Origin: Pseudomonas purpurea
GTDB taxonomy: Bacteria > Pseudomonadota > Gammaproteobacteria > Pseudomonadales > Pseudomonadaceae
Length of the DNA: 64,000 nucleotides
NCBI RefSeq assembly: GCF_039908635.1
Contig: NZ_CP150918.1
Location: forward strand, 5,658,001-5,722,000
Reading direction: 5' to 3'
Position 1 is the stretch's first letter. Every line of letters begins with the position of its first letter. The notes under the pieces were generated by a model. It had not been told where the DNA came from. It saw only the letters and a program-made list of their open reading frames with translations, and made no database searches. The translations under genes and the position numbers were made by a program. Shown piece after piece: positions 47,067 to 57,218 of this stretch.

Positions 47067-48272
47067 TCAGACAGCGGCAAAAAACGGCAGCGCCAGGTAC
47101 AACTTGATCACGATGACATTAATGATGTCGATGAAGAAAGCCCCCACCATTGGCACCACTAGAAACGCTATTTGCGAAGGCCCGTAGCGCTGTGTCACCG
47201 CTTGCATGTTAGCGATGGCCGTTGGCGTGGCGCCCAGTCCAAAACCGCAGTGTCCTGCCGCCAGAACTGCCGCATCGTAGTTACTGCCCATGAGTCTGAA
47301 AGTCACGAAAATCGCAAACAGTGCCATGACCAACGTTTGCGCAACCAGGATGATGAAAAACGGCAACGCCAGTGAAGCCAGATCCCACAGTTTGAGCGAC
47401 ATCAAAGCGATCGCCAGAAACAGCGACAAGCTGACATTCCCCAATACGGAGACCTCACGCTCAAACACCTGATACAAGCCAAGCGCTGAAAGCCCGTTGC
47501 GTAAAACCACACCCACGAACAAGACGCACACGAACGTCGGCAACTCGAATGCGGTCCCCTGGAGCAGACCATTCAGGAGAGAGCCTGCCAGTAAGCTGAC
47601 CGCGATCAGAGCAAGCGTCTCGATAAACGAAAATGGCGTGATCGAGCGCTCTTTGTTCGGCTGCTCAAAACCCTTTGGCAGCCGTGGCTTTTCTTCCTTG
47701 AGGCCGGGGACCTGAACACGCTTGATCAGCAGACGAGCGACCGGGCCACCAATCAAGCCACCCAACACCAGGCCAAACGTCGCAGAGGCCATCGCAAGCT
47801 CAGAGGCCGAGGCCAGACCGAACTTCTCACTGAACGTCGCTCCCCATGCAGCGCCTGTACCGTGACCGCCCGCCAAGGTAATCGAGCCTGTCAGCAGACC
47901 CATCAAAGGATCGAGCCCCAACGCTTTTGCGAGCCCGATGCCCATGGCATTCTGGACCACCAAGAGCGTGGTGACCGCCAGTAGAAAAATCCCCACTACG
48001 CGCCCGCCTTTCTTCAGGCTGGCGAAGTCTGCACTCAAGCCAATGGTGGCGAAAAACGCCAACATCAAGGGAGTCTGCAGTGAGGTGTCAAACCGGACTT
48101 CAACTTCAAGACCCCGCAAAGCCAAGAGAAGCAGGGCAACCACCAGGCCGCCTGCTACAGGCTCAGGGATATTGTAGGCGCGCAAAAAACCGATACGCGT
48201 AACAAGTCCGCGCCCCAGTAACAGCACTAAAGAGGCGGCCACAAGCGTTCCATAAAAATCGAGCTGAACCAT
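47067..48272 (-). CDS. gltS: Sodium/glutamate symporter GltS
   Basis: A 401-aa inner-membrane symporter with about 10-12 helices in two repeats. The hallmark glycine-rich pore segments are present: GGHGTGAAWG in the first half and AGHCGFGLGATPTAIANMQA in the second. It imports glutamate with sodium. I chose the ATG at 48272 (MVQLDFYGTLVAASLVLLLG), which matches GltS. An open frame continues 82 codons upstream to 48518, but that AT-rich stretch is not like the family. Codon use looks less GC-biased than in the neighbours, suggesting possible transfer. Confidence 0.93.
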   Translation of the reverse strand: MVQLDFYGTLVAASLVLLLGRGLVTRIGFLRAYNIPEPVAGGLVVALLLLALRGLEVEVRFDTSLQTPLMLAFFATIGLSADFASLKKGGRVVGIFLLAVTTLLVVQNAMGIGLAKALGLDPLMGLLTGSITLAGGHGTGAAWGATFSEKFGLASASELAMASATFGLVLGGLIGGPVARLLIKRVQVPGLKEEKPRLPKGFEQPNKERSITPFSFIETLALIAVSLLAGSLLNGLLQGTAFELPTFVCVLFVGVVLRNGLSALGLYQVFEREVSVLGNVSLSLFLAIALMSLKLWDLASLALPFFIILVAQTLVMALFAIFVTFRLMGSNYDAAVLAAGHCGFGLGATPTAIANMQAVTQRYGPSQIAFLVVPMVGAFFIDIINVIVIKLYLALPFFAAV

Positions 48273-48624
48273 TGGTATTATTCTTGGATATATATTCAGG
48301 GGCGAACTTTTTACCTGGACACGCCTCTTGAACAGGTTGATTGTCTCAACACTGACTGGTTTAGATTCAATGACCTTCAATGGTCTGAATATATCGAAAT
48401 ATTTCTTGATGAATATTACTTGGGGCAACTTTATCAACCGCCAAGTCTCATTGCCAAGGACATAGGCATTGCAGTTGTGTCTGGAAGTGTAAGTACGATC
48501 TCGATTATCCAACTTCAAAAATACAAATGCCCCGACAAGTCAGGGCATTTGTTTTAAAACATGACGAACTGCCATGTCACACAACCTCGTTGGTCGTGGC
48601 TCCCACAAGGAATAGTGGTGATCG
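48273..48624. other. AT-rich gap between gltS and the DUF4870 gene
   Basis: 352 bp, visibly poorer in GC than the surroundings between 48273 and 48520. It holds the gltS promoter. On the plus strand it also carries a stop-free frame without a start codon, ending at 48557 (the frame reads ...TDWFRFNDLQWSEY...EYYLGQLYQPPS...), which may be a gene remnant. The hairpin CAAATGCCCC/AGGGCATTTG at about 48524-48551 is a likely terminator. Confidence 0.5.
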
Positions 48625-48993
48625 TTACTTGATCAACCGCCAGGTGAATGGATACCTGTATGGCATCCCTTCATTGGCTTTCACCCCGGCAATGATCGTC
48701 AACACCAGCGCACCGATTGCGAGCAGACCGAGCAGGAAGAACCCGATGATCACCGCTATCAGCAGAAAACAGATGGCAGAGGCAATGGCGACGGTGATCT
48801 GAAAGTTCAGCGCCTCCTTGCCCTGATCATCGATAAACGGATCCATCTCGCGCTTCATCTGCCAGAGAATCAGCGGACCGATCAGCGTACCGAACGGAAT
48901 CCAGATCCCCAGCAAGGCGGACAGGTGACAAAACATTGCCCACTGACGAACCTCTTGGCTCGGCGTGGGAAGCGGCAGTTGCTTGTCACTCAT
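48625..48993 (-). CDS. DUF4870 domain-containing membrane protein
   Basis: A 122-aa protein with a soluble N terminus (MSDKQLPLPTPSQEVRQW) and three hydrophobic helices, WAMFCHLSALLGIWIPFGTL, NFQITVAIASAICFLLIAVI and FFLLGLLAIGALVLTIIAGV, with the family pattern HLSALLGIWIPFG...FIDDQGKEALNFQ. Function is unknown. It is 28 bp beyond the rph stop on the same strand, so it may share the rph transcript. Confidence 0.87.
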   Translation of the reverse strand: MSDKQLPLPTPSQEVRQWAMFCHLSALLGIWIPFGTLIGPLILWQMKREMDPFIDDQGKEALNFQITVAIASAICFLLIAVIIGFFLLGLLAIGALVLTIIAGVKANEGMPYRYPFTWRLIK

Positions 48994-49021
48994 GGCGTCC
49001 TCCTTGCGCGGGACGGTCTGA

Positions 49022-49744
49022 TCAATCGGCCAGTGCAGCTTGTTGCAGCTCGAAGATTTCGTTCATGCCTTTCTTCGCCAGCTCCAGCATAGCGCTCAGC
49101 TCTTCAGGCTGGAACGGCGCGCCTTCAGCGGTGCCCTGCACTTCGATGAAACCACCGGTGCTGGTCATTACCACGTTCAGGTCGGTCTCGGCAGCCGAGT
49201 CTTCCAGGTAGTCCAGGTCCAGCACCGGCTCGCCCTGGTACATGCCCACGGACACCGCAGCAATCATCTGCTTGAGCGGATCGCCACCTTTCAGGCCGCC
49301 ACGTTTCTTGATCACTTTCAAGGCGTCGACCAGCGCAACCATGGCGCCGGTGATCGAAGCGGTCCGCGTGCCACCATCGGCCTGGATCACGTCGCAATCG
49401 ACGTACAGGGTGACGTCGCCCAGCTTGGACATGTCCAGCGCTGCACGCAGGGAACGGCCGATCAGGCGCTGGATTTCCAGGGTGCGGCCGCCTTGCTTGC
49501 CGCGGCTCGCTTCACGCTGGTTACGCTCGCCGGTGGCGCGCGGCAGCATGCCGTATTCGGCGGTCAACCAACCCTGGCCCTGGCCCTTGAGGAAGCGCGG
49601 TACGCCGTTCTCGACGCTGACGGTGCAAATCACCTTGGTATCACCGAACTCGACCAGTACAGATCCCTCGGCGTGTTTGGTGTAGTTGCGGGTGATGCGG
49701 ATCGAGCGGAGCTGATCGGCAGCGCGACCACTTGGACGTTTCAT
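49022..49744 (-). CDS. rph: Ribonuclease PH
   Basis: A 240-aa phosphorolytic 3'-5' exoribonuclease that trims tRNA 3' ends. The opening [21 protein letters not shown], the conserved [35 protein letters not shown] and [16 protein letters not shown] match the family. The ATG at 49744 is chosen over an ATG 13 codons upstream. It is divergent from yicC across a 270-bp gap (49745-50014), which holds both promoters and nothing else I can identify. Confidence 0.96.
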   Translation of the reverse strand: MKRPSGRAADQLRSIRITRNYTKHAEGSVLVEFGDTKVICTVSVENGVPRFLKGQGQGWLTAEYGMLPRATGERNQREASRGKQGGRTLEIQRLIGRSLRAALDMSKLGDVTLYVDCDVIQADGGTRTASITGAMVALVDALKVIKKRGGLKGGDPLKQMIAAVSVGMYQGEPVLDLDYLEDSAAETDLNVVMTSTGGFIEVQGTAEGAPFQPEELSAMLELAKKGMNEIFELQQAALAD

Positions 49745-50014
49745 AGGGGATACCTGTACGGAGGACGGAAATCTGCCGAGCATTATAGGGTGCCCGGGCG
49801 TACCTGGGCACTTCTAAAAACCCCGGGCGACGAGCGAAGGCTCTGAACAGCGCTCTGCGACGACCTGCTGCGCTTTGTCACACGTGCCGTTTGGGAGCAT
49901 CCGTCGCACTGCGTTACAATCCTGCGCCTTTACGGCCCGTGGGCTTTAATTCATCACTATCAGGTCCGTCGAGCCCGCAGGGTTTGGCGCAGGCCTGAAT
50001 CGCGAGGTACCTCC

Positions 50015-50879
50015 ATGGTGCACAGCATGACCGCCTTCGCCCGCGTCGAAAAAGCCGGCAGCCAAGGCACCCTGAGCTGGGAATTGCGCTCGGTCAACAG
50101 CCGCTACCTGGAACCGCACCTGCGCCTGCCAGAGTCCTTTCGCGACCTCGAAGGCAATGTGCGCGAAGCACTGCGCCAGGGGCCTGTCGCGCGGCAAACT
50201 GGAATGCACCTTGCGTTTCACTGAGGAAACCACCGGCAAACCGCTGCAAGTCGACCGCGAGCGCGCCGCGCAACTGGTTGCCGCTGCCGAGACCGTCGCC
50301 AGCCTGATCAAGCACCCAGCGCCCCTGAATCCGCTGGAAGTGCTGGCCTGGCCGGGCGTTCTGGTGGCCGACGCCAGCGACCCGCAAGCACTGAACGCCG
50401 AGGCCTTGGCGCTGTTCACGCAAGGCCTGAAAGAACTCAAGGCCGGCCGCGAGCGCGAAGGCGCGGAGCTGGCCCGGCTGATCAACGAACGCCTGACCTC
50501 TATAGAAGAGGACGTGGTGACCCTGCGCGAACTGGTTCCGCAGATGCTTGCCACCCAGCGCCAGAAGGTCCTTGATCGCTTCGCCGACATGAAGGCAGAG
50601 CTGGACCCGCAGCGCCTGGAACAGGAAATGGTCATGCTCGCGCAAAAAAGCGACGTCGCCGAAGAACTGGATCGCCTGAGCACCCACATCATCGAAGTTC
50701 GCCGCGTACTCACGTCCGGCGGCGCTGCCGGTCGGCGCCTGGACTTCCTGATGCAGGAACTCAACCGCGAGGCCAATACACTGGGCTCCAAAGCCTTCGA
50801 CCCGCGCAGCACCCAGGCTGCGGTCAACCTCAAGGTGTTGATCGAGCAGATGCGCGAACAAGTGCAGAATATTGAGTAA
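50015..50879 (+). CDS. yicC: YicC family endoribonuclease (frameshifted as written)
   Basis: A 287-aa protein when repaired. YicC-family proteins are RNA-binding endoribonucleases that cleave small RNAs such as RyhB in E. coli. The N terminus (MVHSMTAFARVEKAG) and the C-terminal DUF1732 part (LDFLMQELNREANTLGSKAF) are both present, but in different frames. The break is an extra G in 50179-50182, in the expected LRQGLSRGKLECTL. The gene is 12 bp before gmk. This is a classic yicC-gmk-rpoZ-spoT order. Confidence 0.9.
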
Positions 50880-51512
<633 letters not shown>

Positions 51513-51679
51513 ACAGCTCTTCCCAAAACCGTTGCAAGGGCCTTACATTGGCACTTGTAGCGCGTTGAAGGGCTTGATCAAAAAATCAGCGCTTCCCTAA
51601 TCGCTGGTGATTTTTTAAACTGTTGAGTCCGCTCGCCCAACCGGGCAGCGCGCATATTGCATTCGCTCCGAGGAATACC

Positions 51680-51943
51680 ATGGCCCGCGTAACCGTTGAA
51701 GACTGCCTAGAACACGTGGATAACCGCTTTGAGCTGGTCATGCTCTCTACCAAGCGTGCACGTCAACTCGCCACTGGTGGCAAAGAGCCGTTGGTTCAGT
51801 GGGAAAACGACAAGCCTACCGTTGTGGCCCTGCGTGAAATCGCTGAAGGCCTGATGAGCTACGAGTTCATCGCCAACGCCGAAATCGTCGAAGACGAACC
51901 GCTGTTCGCAGCGTTCGAGGACGAGTCCAACGAGGCCGTCTAA
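51680..51943 (+). CDS. rpoZ: DNA-directed RNA polymerase omega subunit
   Basis: An 87-aa omega subunit with the family opening [20 protein letters not shown] and the helix [13 protein letters not shown]. It helps assemble the beta' subunit and forms part of a (p)ppGpp site. The ATG at 51680 follows GAGGAA. It is 57 bp before spoT, which makes (p)ppGpp. Confidence 0.97.
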   Translation: MARVTVEDCLEHVDNRFELVMLSTKRARQLATGGKEPLVQWENDKPTVVALREIAEGLMSYEFIANAEIVEDEPLFAAFEDESNEAV

Positions 51944-52000
51944 GCCTATGCTTGGTCGACGTAGCACGGCGCGGGGTCACAGCCATCGGCAGGAGTCATC

Positions 52001-54106
52001 ATGCCGAGCATAGACGCCCTCGCCGATCGCTTATCGACCTACCTCGGCAATGACCAGGTCAACCTGGTCCGCCGAGCGTATTTCTACGCCGAACAAGCCC
52101 ACGACGGCCAGCGCCGCCGCAGCGGCGAGGCGTACGTCACGCACCCGTTAGCGGTCGCGAACATTCTTGCCGACATGCACATGGACCATCAGAGCCTGAT
52201 GGCTGCGATGCTGCATGACGTGATCGAAGACACCGGCATCGCCAAGGAAGCGCTCTCTGCGCAGTTCGGCGAAACCGTGGCCGAACTGGTCGACGGGGTC
52301 AGCAAACTGACCCAGATGAACTTCGAGACCAAGGCCGAAGCCCAAGCCGAAAACTTCCAGAAAATGGCCATGGCCATGGCCCGCGATATTCGCGTGATCC
52401 TGGTCAAACTGGCCGACCGCCTGCACAACATGCGCACGCTGGAAGTCCTGTCCGGTGAAAAGCGCCGACGAATCGCCAAGGAAACCCTGGAAATCTATGC
52501 GCCCATCGCCAACCGGCTGGGCATGCACGCCATCCGCATAGAATTCGAAGACCTGGGCTTCAAGGCCATGCATCCGATGCGTTCCGCGCGGATCTACCAG
52601 GCCGTCAAGCGCGCCCGGGGCAACCGCAAGGAAATCGTCAACAAGATCGAAGAATCCCTTAGCCACTGCCTGGCCATCGATGGCATTCAGGGCGAGGTCA
52701 GCGGTCGCCAGAAACACCTCTACGGCATCTACAAGAAAATGCGCGGCAAACGTCGGGCCTTCAACGAGATCATGGACGTCTACGCGTTCCGGATCATCGT
52801 CGACAAGGTCGACACCTGCTACCGCGTGCTGGGTGCTGTACATAATTTGTACAAACCGTTGCCGGGGCGCTTCAAGGATTACATCGCGATCCCCAAGGCC
52901 AACGGCTATCAGTCGCTGCACACCACGCTCTTTGGCATGCATGGCGTACCGATCGAGATCCAGATCCGCACCCGTGAAATGGAAGAGATGGCCAACAACG
53001 GCATCGCCGCCCATTGGCTGTACAAATCCAGCGGCGACGAACAGCCAAAAGGCACTCACGCCCGCGCCCGCCAATGGGTCAAAGGCGTGCTGGAAATGCA
53101 GCAACGCGCCGGCAACTCGCTGGAATTCATCGAAAGCGTGAAGATCGACCTGTTCCCGGACGAGGTCTACGTGTTTACGCCCAAAGGCCGGATCATGGAG
53201 CTGCCCAAAGGCTCCACGGCCGTCGACTTCGCTTACGCGGTGCACACCGACGTCGGCAACAGCTGCATCGCCTGTCGGATCAATCGCCGTCTCGCGCCGC
53301 TGTCCGAACCGCTGCAAAGCGGCTCGACCGTCGAGATCGTCAGCGCGCCCGGCGCACGACCGAACCCGGCGTGGCTCAACTTCGTGGTCACCGGCAAAGC
53401 GCGCACGCACATTCGTCACGCACTGAAGCTGCAACGCCGCTCCGAGTCCATCAGCCTGGGCGAACGCCTGCTGAACAAGGTGCTCAACGGGTTCGACAGC
53501 TCGCTGGAAAATGTCCCGGCCGAACGCATCAAGGTGATGCTCACCGAGTACCGCCTCGAACTGATCGAAGACCTGCTCGAAGACATCGGCCTGGGCAATC
53601 GCATGGCCTACGTCGTCGCCCGTCGCCTGCTCGGCGAAGGCGAGCAACTGCCAAGCCCGGAAGGCCCGCTGGCGATTCGCGGCACCGAAGGCCTGGTCCT
53701 CAGCTACGCCAAATGCTGCACACCGATCCCGGGGGACCCGATTGTCGGGCACCTGTCCGCCGGCAAAGGCATGGTCGTGCACCTGGACAACTGCCGCAAC
53801 ATCAGCGAAATCCGCCACAACCCGGAAAAATGCATCCAGCTCTCGTGGGCCAAGGATGTCACCGGCGAGTTCAACGTCGAGCTGCGCGTCGAGCTGGAAC
53901 ACCAGCGCGGCCTGATTGCCCTGCTGGCCAGCAGCGTCAACGCCGCCGACGGCAACATCGAAAAAATCAGCATGGACGAACGCGACGGTCGTATCAGCGT
54001 GGTCCAACTGGTGGTCAGCGTGCACGACCGTGTGCACCTGGCCCGCGTGATCAAGAAACTGCGCGCCCTGACCGGGGTCATCCGCATCACCCGCATGCGC
54101 GCATAG
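52001..54106 (+). CDS. spoT: Bifunctional (p)ppGpp synthetase/hydrolase SpoT
   Basis: A 701-aa RelA/SpoT-family enzyme. Domains in order: the HD hydrolase (residues 20-200, with THPLAVANILADM and MLHDVIEDTGI, then LADRLHNMRTLE), the synthetase (about 230-360, AIPKANGYQSLHTTLFG), the TGS domain (about 385-450, VYVFTPKGRIMELPKGSTAVD) and the C-terminal ACT domain. The intact HD motif supports hydrolysis. It is downstream of rpoZ, as in PA5338, and responds to carbon, fatty acid and other starvation. Confidence 0.96.
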   Translation: MPSIDALADRLSTYLGNDQVNLVRRAYFYAEQAHDGQRRRSGEAYVTHPLAVANILADMHMDHQSLMAAMLHDVIEDTGIAKEALSAQFGETVAELVDGVSKLTQMNFETKAEAQAENFQKMAMAMARDIRVILVKLADRLHNMRTLEVLSGEKRRRIAKETLEIYAPIANRLGMHAIRIEFEDLGFKAMHPMRSARIYQAVKRARGNRKEIVNKIEESLSHCLAIDGIQGEVSGRQKHLYGIYKKMRGKRRAFNEIMDVYAFRIIVDKVDTCYRVLGAVHNLYKPLPGRFKDYIAIPKANGYQSLHTTLFGMHGVPIEIQIRTREMEEMANNGIAAHWLYKSSGDEQPKGTHARARQWVKGVLEMQQRAGNSLEFIESVKIDLFPDEVYVFTPKGRIMELPKGSTAVDFAYAVHTDVGNSCIACRINRRLAPLSEPLQSGSTVEIVSAPGARPNPAWLNFVVTGKARTHIRHALKLQRRSESISLGERLLNKVLNGFDSSLENVPAERIKVMLTEYRLELIEDLLEDIGLGNRMAYVVARRLLGEGEQLPSPEGPLAIRGTEGLVLSYAKCCTPIPGDPIVGHLSAGKGMVVHLDNCRNISEIRHNPEKCIQLSWAKDVTGEFNVELRVELEHQRGLIALLASSVNAADGNIEKISMDERDGRISVVQLVVSVHDRVHLARVIKKLRALTGVIRITRMRA

Positions 54107-54144
54107 CTCGCCCACATAGCCCAGCCCATTACAAGGAGTCATAA

Positions 54145-54525
54145 ATGACCAAGACTGTTATCACCAGCGACAAGGCACCTGCCGCCATCGGTACTTACTC
54201 CCAGGCGATCAAGGCTGGCAACACCGTCTACATGTCCGGTCAAATTCCACTCGATCCAAAAACCATGGAACTGGTCGAAGGCTTCGAAGCCCAGACCGTT
54301 CAGGTCTTCGAAAACCTGAAAGCCGTGGCCGAAGCTGCCGGCGGTTCGTTCAAGGACATCGTCAAGCTGAACATCTTCCTCACCGACCTGAGCCACTTCG
54401 CCAAGGTCAACGAGATCATGGGCAAATACTTCGACCAGCCGTACCCGGCCCGCGCCGCCATCGGCGTTGCTGCGCTGCCAAAAGGCTCGCAGGTCGAAAT
54501 GGATGCCATCCTGGTCATCGAGTAA
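54145..54525 (+). CDS. RidA family protein (RutC/YjgF type)
   Basis: A 126-aa RidA-type deaminase. The N-terminal [20 protein letters not shown], the central [20 protein letters not shown] and the conserved catalytic Arg in [20 protein letters not shown] are all present. It lies 38 bp after spoT, at the place of PA5339, and is the canonical housekeeping RidA that removes 2-aminoacrylate. A second, more diverged RidA family member is encoded at 25527 in the dadA cluster. Confidence 0.94.
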   Translation: MTKTVITSDKAPAAIGTYSQAIKAGNTVYMSGQIPLDPKTMELVEGFEAQTVQVFENLKAVAEAAGGSFKDIVKLNIFLTDLSHFAKVNEIMGKYFDQPYPARAAIGVAALPKGSQVEMDAILVIE

Positions 54526-54580
54526 TACCGGCGGCGCAGCCTGCGAGGCTGCGCCGACTTCGTTCTGAAAGGATTTCCTC

Positions 54581-55321
54581 ATGCGCAAAGCGCTAGCTCT
54601 CTCGATGCTCGCGGTGTTTCTCGGTGGCTGTGCCAGCGACCCTGCCGACCGTGACATCAGCGGCACCTGGATCAACCAGGCGGCAATCGACGCGGCATCA
54701 AAGGGTGGCCCCTTGCGTGAGGCCTTGCAGGCTTACGGCCCGAACCTTGAGTGGGACATCAACACCAAGGCCGGCCAGGCGCGCTACACCAACGGTTTCG
54801 AGAATGTGGAAGGCAAGCTGCTGGGCGAGAAGTCCGGGGCCTGGCAAGTCGAGTTTTATGGCAGCTCTGCCAGCGAACTGAAACGCGACGGCAAACAGCT
54901 CAGCCAAGCGGCGAACGACAACGAACCCGAACAGGTTTTTGACCGCGCCAAAGACGCCGCCCCCGAAGGCGCACCGATGGGCGCCAGTTTCGAGCGCGCA
55001 CTGTACGCCGCTTACCTGGGTGGCAGCTGGAAAGTCGTCAACGGCCCAGGCCTTGGCAGCACTGTCCGGTTCCAGCCCGACGGCTCGGTTCAGGGCCTGC
55101 CCGGCGCGGACCGATACGCACTGTGCCTGGCGGGCGATTGCGCCTCCATGAGTGGTGGTCATGACACGGTCTGGCTGCAACAGAGTGGGCAGGGCAACCC
55201 ATGGATCTTTACCCGCAACGGTAAAGAACTGGAAATCTTCCAGGCCGTCAACGGCTCCCAGGCAGACGAAGTCCCTTCGTTCTCCCCCGGCCCGCGCCAG
55301 TGGACACTGGAAAAGCAGTGA
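54581..55321 (+). CDS. Uncharacterised lipoprotein (tandem paralogue 1)
   Basis: A 246-aa outer-membrane-type lipoprotein (signal MRKALALSMLAVFLGGCAS, Cys at 19). The mature part starts with the pattern ISGTWINQAAIDAA and ends with FSPGPRQWTLEKQ, both closely matched by the next gene. Between them are blocks LEWDINTKAGQARYTNGFE and TRNGKELEIFQAVNGSQADE. Lipocalin-like or beta-rich character is possible. No function known to me. It is a likely duplication with 55398-56120. Confidence 0.82.
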   Translation: MRKALALSMLAVFLGGCASDPADRDISGTWINQAAIDAASKGGPLREALQAYGPNLEWDINTKAGQARYTNGFENVEGKLLGEKSGAWQVEFYGSSASELKRDGKQLSQAANDNEPEQVFDRAKDAAPEGAPMGASFERALYAAYLGGSWKVVNGPGLGSTVRFQPDGSVQGLPGADRYALCLAGDCASMSGGHDTVWLQQSGQGNPWIFTRNGKELEIFQAVNGSQADEVPSFSPGPRQWTLEKQ

Positions 55322-55329
55322 CACAAAAC

Positions 55330-55352
55330 AAAGGAGCCCAAGGGCTCCTTTT
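55330..55352 (+). terminator. Terminator after lipoprotein 1
   Basis: Stem AAAGGAGCCC/GGGCTCCTTT plus a TTT tail, 8 bp beyond the stop. Confidence 0.85.
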
Positions 55353-55397
55353 TCTTTAGCCTGCGCCATGGTTTCTTTACTGCCCCAAGGATTGATC

Positions 55398-56120
55398 ATG
55401 CGCAAACTGCTTGTCCTGAGTCTATTGCTGCTAGGCGGCTGCATTCATACCTCGCAAGAAGCGGACATCAGCGGTATCTGGATCAATCAGGCAATCATTG
55501 ATGCGGCAGCCCTGGGCCAACCTCTCAACATCCGCGGCTCAAACCTGGAATGGGACATCAACACTCGCACCGGCCAGGCACAAGTGAGCAGCGGTTTCGA
55601 AATGGGCGCAGGCCAACTGCTGCAAAAGGCCCCCGACGCCTGGACCGTCGACTACAACGGCTACGGCGCTGACGAACTGCGTTTCGACGGCAAGCAACTG
55701 ACCCAACTGGCCAAAGAACATCACCCCCAACAGGTGTTCAGTCGCCCCACCGAGGCCGCCAGAACGGGGGCAAAATGGAGCAACACCTTCAGAAGGGCCC
55801 TGAACTCGGCTTACATGGGCGGGCAGTGGAAAATTATCGACGGTCAGGGAAACGGCAGTAGCGTTGTGTTCTCAGCCGATGGCGGGGTTTCAGGGCTGCC
55901 GAATACAGATCGGTACGAACTGTGCCTGGATGGTGATTGCGCCTCCCAAGGAGCCGGCAATAACACTCTGTTTCTAGGGACTGGAGACCTGGGAGGCACG
56001 TGGATCTTTGTGCGTAATGGCAAGCAACTGGAAATCCTGAATGCCATCAATCACTCACGTGCGGATGAAATCCCTCAGTTCGCCCCCGGCCCACGTCAGT
56101 GGCTGCTGGAAAAGCAGTAG
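55398..56120 (+). CDS. Uncharacterised lipoprotein (tandem paralogue 2)
   Basis: A 240-aa lipoprotein, paralogous to the preceding gene: it begins MRKLLVLSLLLLGGCIHTSQ and continues ISGIWINQAIIDAAALGQ, with LEWDINTRTGQAQVSSGFE and the end FAPGPRQWLLEKQ. Cys is at residue 16. The ATG at 55398 is the one that gives a lipoprotein signal. Terminators after each copy suggest separate transcripts. Function unknown. Confidence 0.82.
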   Translation: MRKLLVLSLLLLGGCIHTSQEADISGIWINQAIIDAAALGQPLNIRGSNLEWDINTRTGQAQVSSGFEMGAGQLLQKAPDAWTVDYNGYGADELRFDGKQLTQLAKEHHPQQVFSRPTEAARTGAKWSNTFRRALNSAYMGGQWKIIDGQGNGSSVVFSADGGVSGLPNTDRYELCLDGDCASQGAGNNTLFLGTGDLGGTWIFVRNGKQLEILNAINHSRADEIPQFAPGPRQWLLEKQ

Positions 56121-56128
56121 TACAGAAC

Positions 56129-56150
56129 AAAGGAGCCCGTAGGCCCCTTT
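56129..56150. terminator. Terminator after lipoprotein 2
   Basis: Stem AAAGGAGCCC with GGCCCCTTT, one mismatch, resembling the terminator of the first copy. Confidence 0.7.
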
Positions 56151-56171
56151 CTCTTCAAGCGTAAAAACAGT

Positions 56172-57029
56172 TCAACGAGCACTCTCAAGAATCGCGGTAT
56201 ACCCTTCGCGAAAACTCGGATAACGCGGCGTCCAGCCCAACGCCTTGGCTCGTGCATTGCTGCAACGCTTGCTGCCGGCACGGCGTACGCTCGCGTCCGC
56301 GGCCCATTCGGTGACACCCAGGTACTCACGTAACCAGCCCACCACCTCGGCCAACGGCGCAGGTGCATCGTCGACACCTATATAGCAGTCATCCAGCGTT
56401 GCACCCTGGTGATCGGCCTTGAGCAGAAAGGCCAGCAGACCGGCCGCATCATCGGCGTGAATACGGTTGCCGTACAACGGCGGATCGATGGCCACGCGGT
56501 AGCCTTGACGCACCTGAGTCAACAGCCATTCACGGCCCGGACCATAGATCCCGGTCAGACGCACCAGGCTGGCGGGGATCCCGCTGTTCAGCGCGATCTG
56601 TTCGGCCTCCAACATCAAACGCCCCGAGTAACCACCCGCTTCAGTCGGCGAGGTTTCGTCGACCCACTCACCGTCCTGCTGGCCGTACACGCTGCTGCTG
56701 GAAACAAACAGCAGGCGCTTGGGCTCCTGGCCGTAGTCGTTCAGCCATTCCAGTACATGCTGCAAGCCCTGAACATAAGCGGCTCGGTAACCAGCTTCAT
56801 CGTGATCGGTGGCAGCCGCGCAATACACCAGGTAATCCACCGCACCGACCGGCCAGGTCGCCGGACAATCCTTATTAAACAAGTCGCCGGCAACACCAAT
56901 AACGCCCCCGGGCAGGCGCGAGATGTCACGCCGCAGGCCGTGAACCTCCCAACCCTCGACCAGCAATTGTGTGGCCAGACGGCTACCGACATCACCACAA
57001 CCGGCGATCAAAACAGAAGGCGCAGACAT
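56172..57029 (-). CDS. NAD-dependent epimerase/SDR family protein (YeeZ-like)
   Basis: A 285-aa extended SDR protein. The Rossmann motif is VLIAGCGDVGSRLATQLLVEG (residues 6-26) and a possible Ser/Tyr pair occurs in LLFVSSSSVYG...GYSGRLMLEAE, where Lys of the usual YxxxK motif is not present (YSGRLMLE). The family includes YeeZ, with sugar nucleotide epimerase-like folds but unknown substrates. The ATG at 57029 is used; 21 upstream residues in frame look non-coding. It is convergent with the lipoprotein gene. Confidence 0.86.
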   Translation of the reverse strand: MSAPSVLIAGCGDVGSRLATQLLVEGWEVHGLRRDISRLPGGVIGVAGDLFNKDCPATWPVGAVDYLVYCAAATDHDEAGYRAAYVQGLQHVLEWLNDYGQEPKRLLFVSSSSVYGQQDGEWVDETSPTEAGGYSGRLMLEAEQIALNSGIPASLVRLTGIYGPGREWLLTQVRQGYRVAIDPPLYGNRIHADDAAGLLAFLLKADHQGATLDDCYIGVDDAPAPLAEVVGWLREYLGVTEWAADASVRRAGSKRCSNARAKALGWTPRYPSFREGYTAILESAR

Positions 57030-57218
57030 CAGAAATCTCCCATCAGAAAGGCACAGACTAGCCTTGGCAGTGGACGAGCGGCTAGCAATCAAAGAAAAAA
57101 AGAGACTCTATTACTTCTGTTAACAAGAATTACTTGCAATAATGCCCGCCTGTTTTGTTCTCGGCCCCACGAGGCCTGAAAGGACATCAACCCTCTTTTT
57201 CTCTCAGGTCCGGCCAGC

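Noticed and set aside
52148..54142. A 664-codon open frame on the minus strand opposite spoT
   Set aside because: spoT is certain on the plus strand; the antisense frame is His/Asp-rich composition typical of GC-rich mirror frames and has no domain I recognise. The same applies to long mirror frames opposite kauB (33613-35205), dadA (25687-27300), amtB (5552-6901) and the chemoreceptor (11941-13242).
57127..57145. AT-rich GAATTACTTGCAATAATGC upstream of exbB as a Fur box
   Set aside because: It matches the 19-bp consensus too poorly to list, although iron control of exbBD-tonB is expected from the family.
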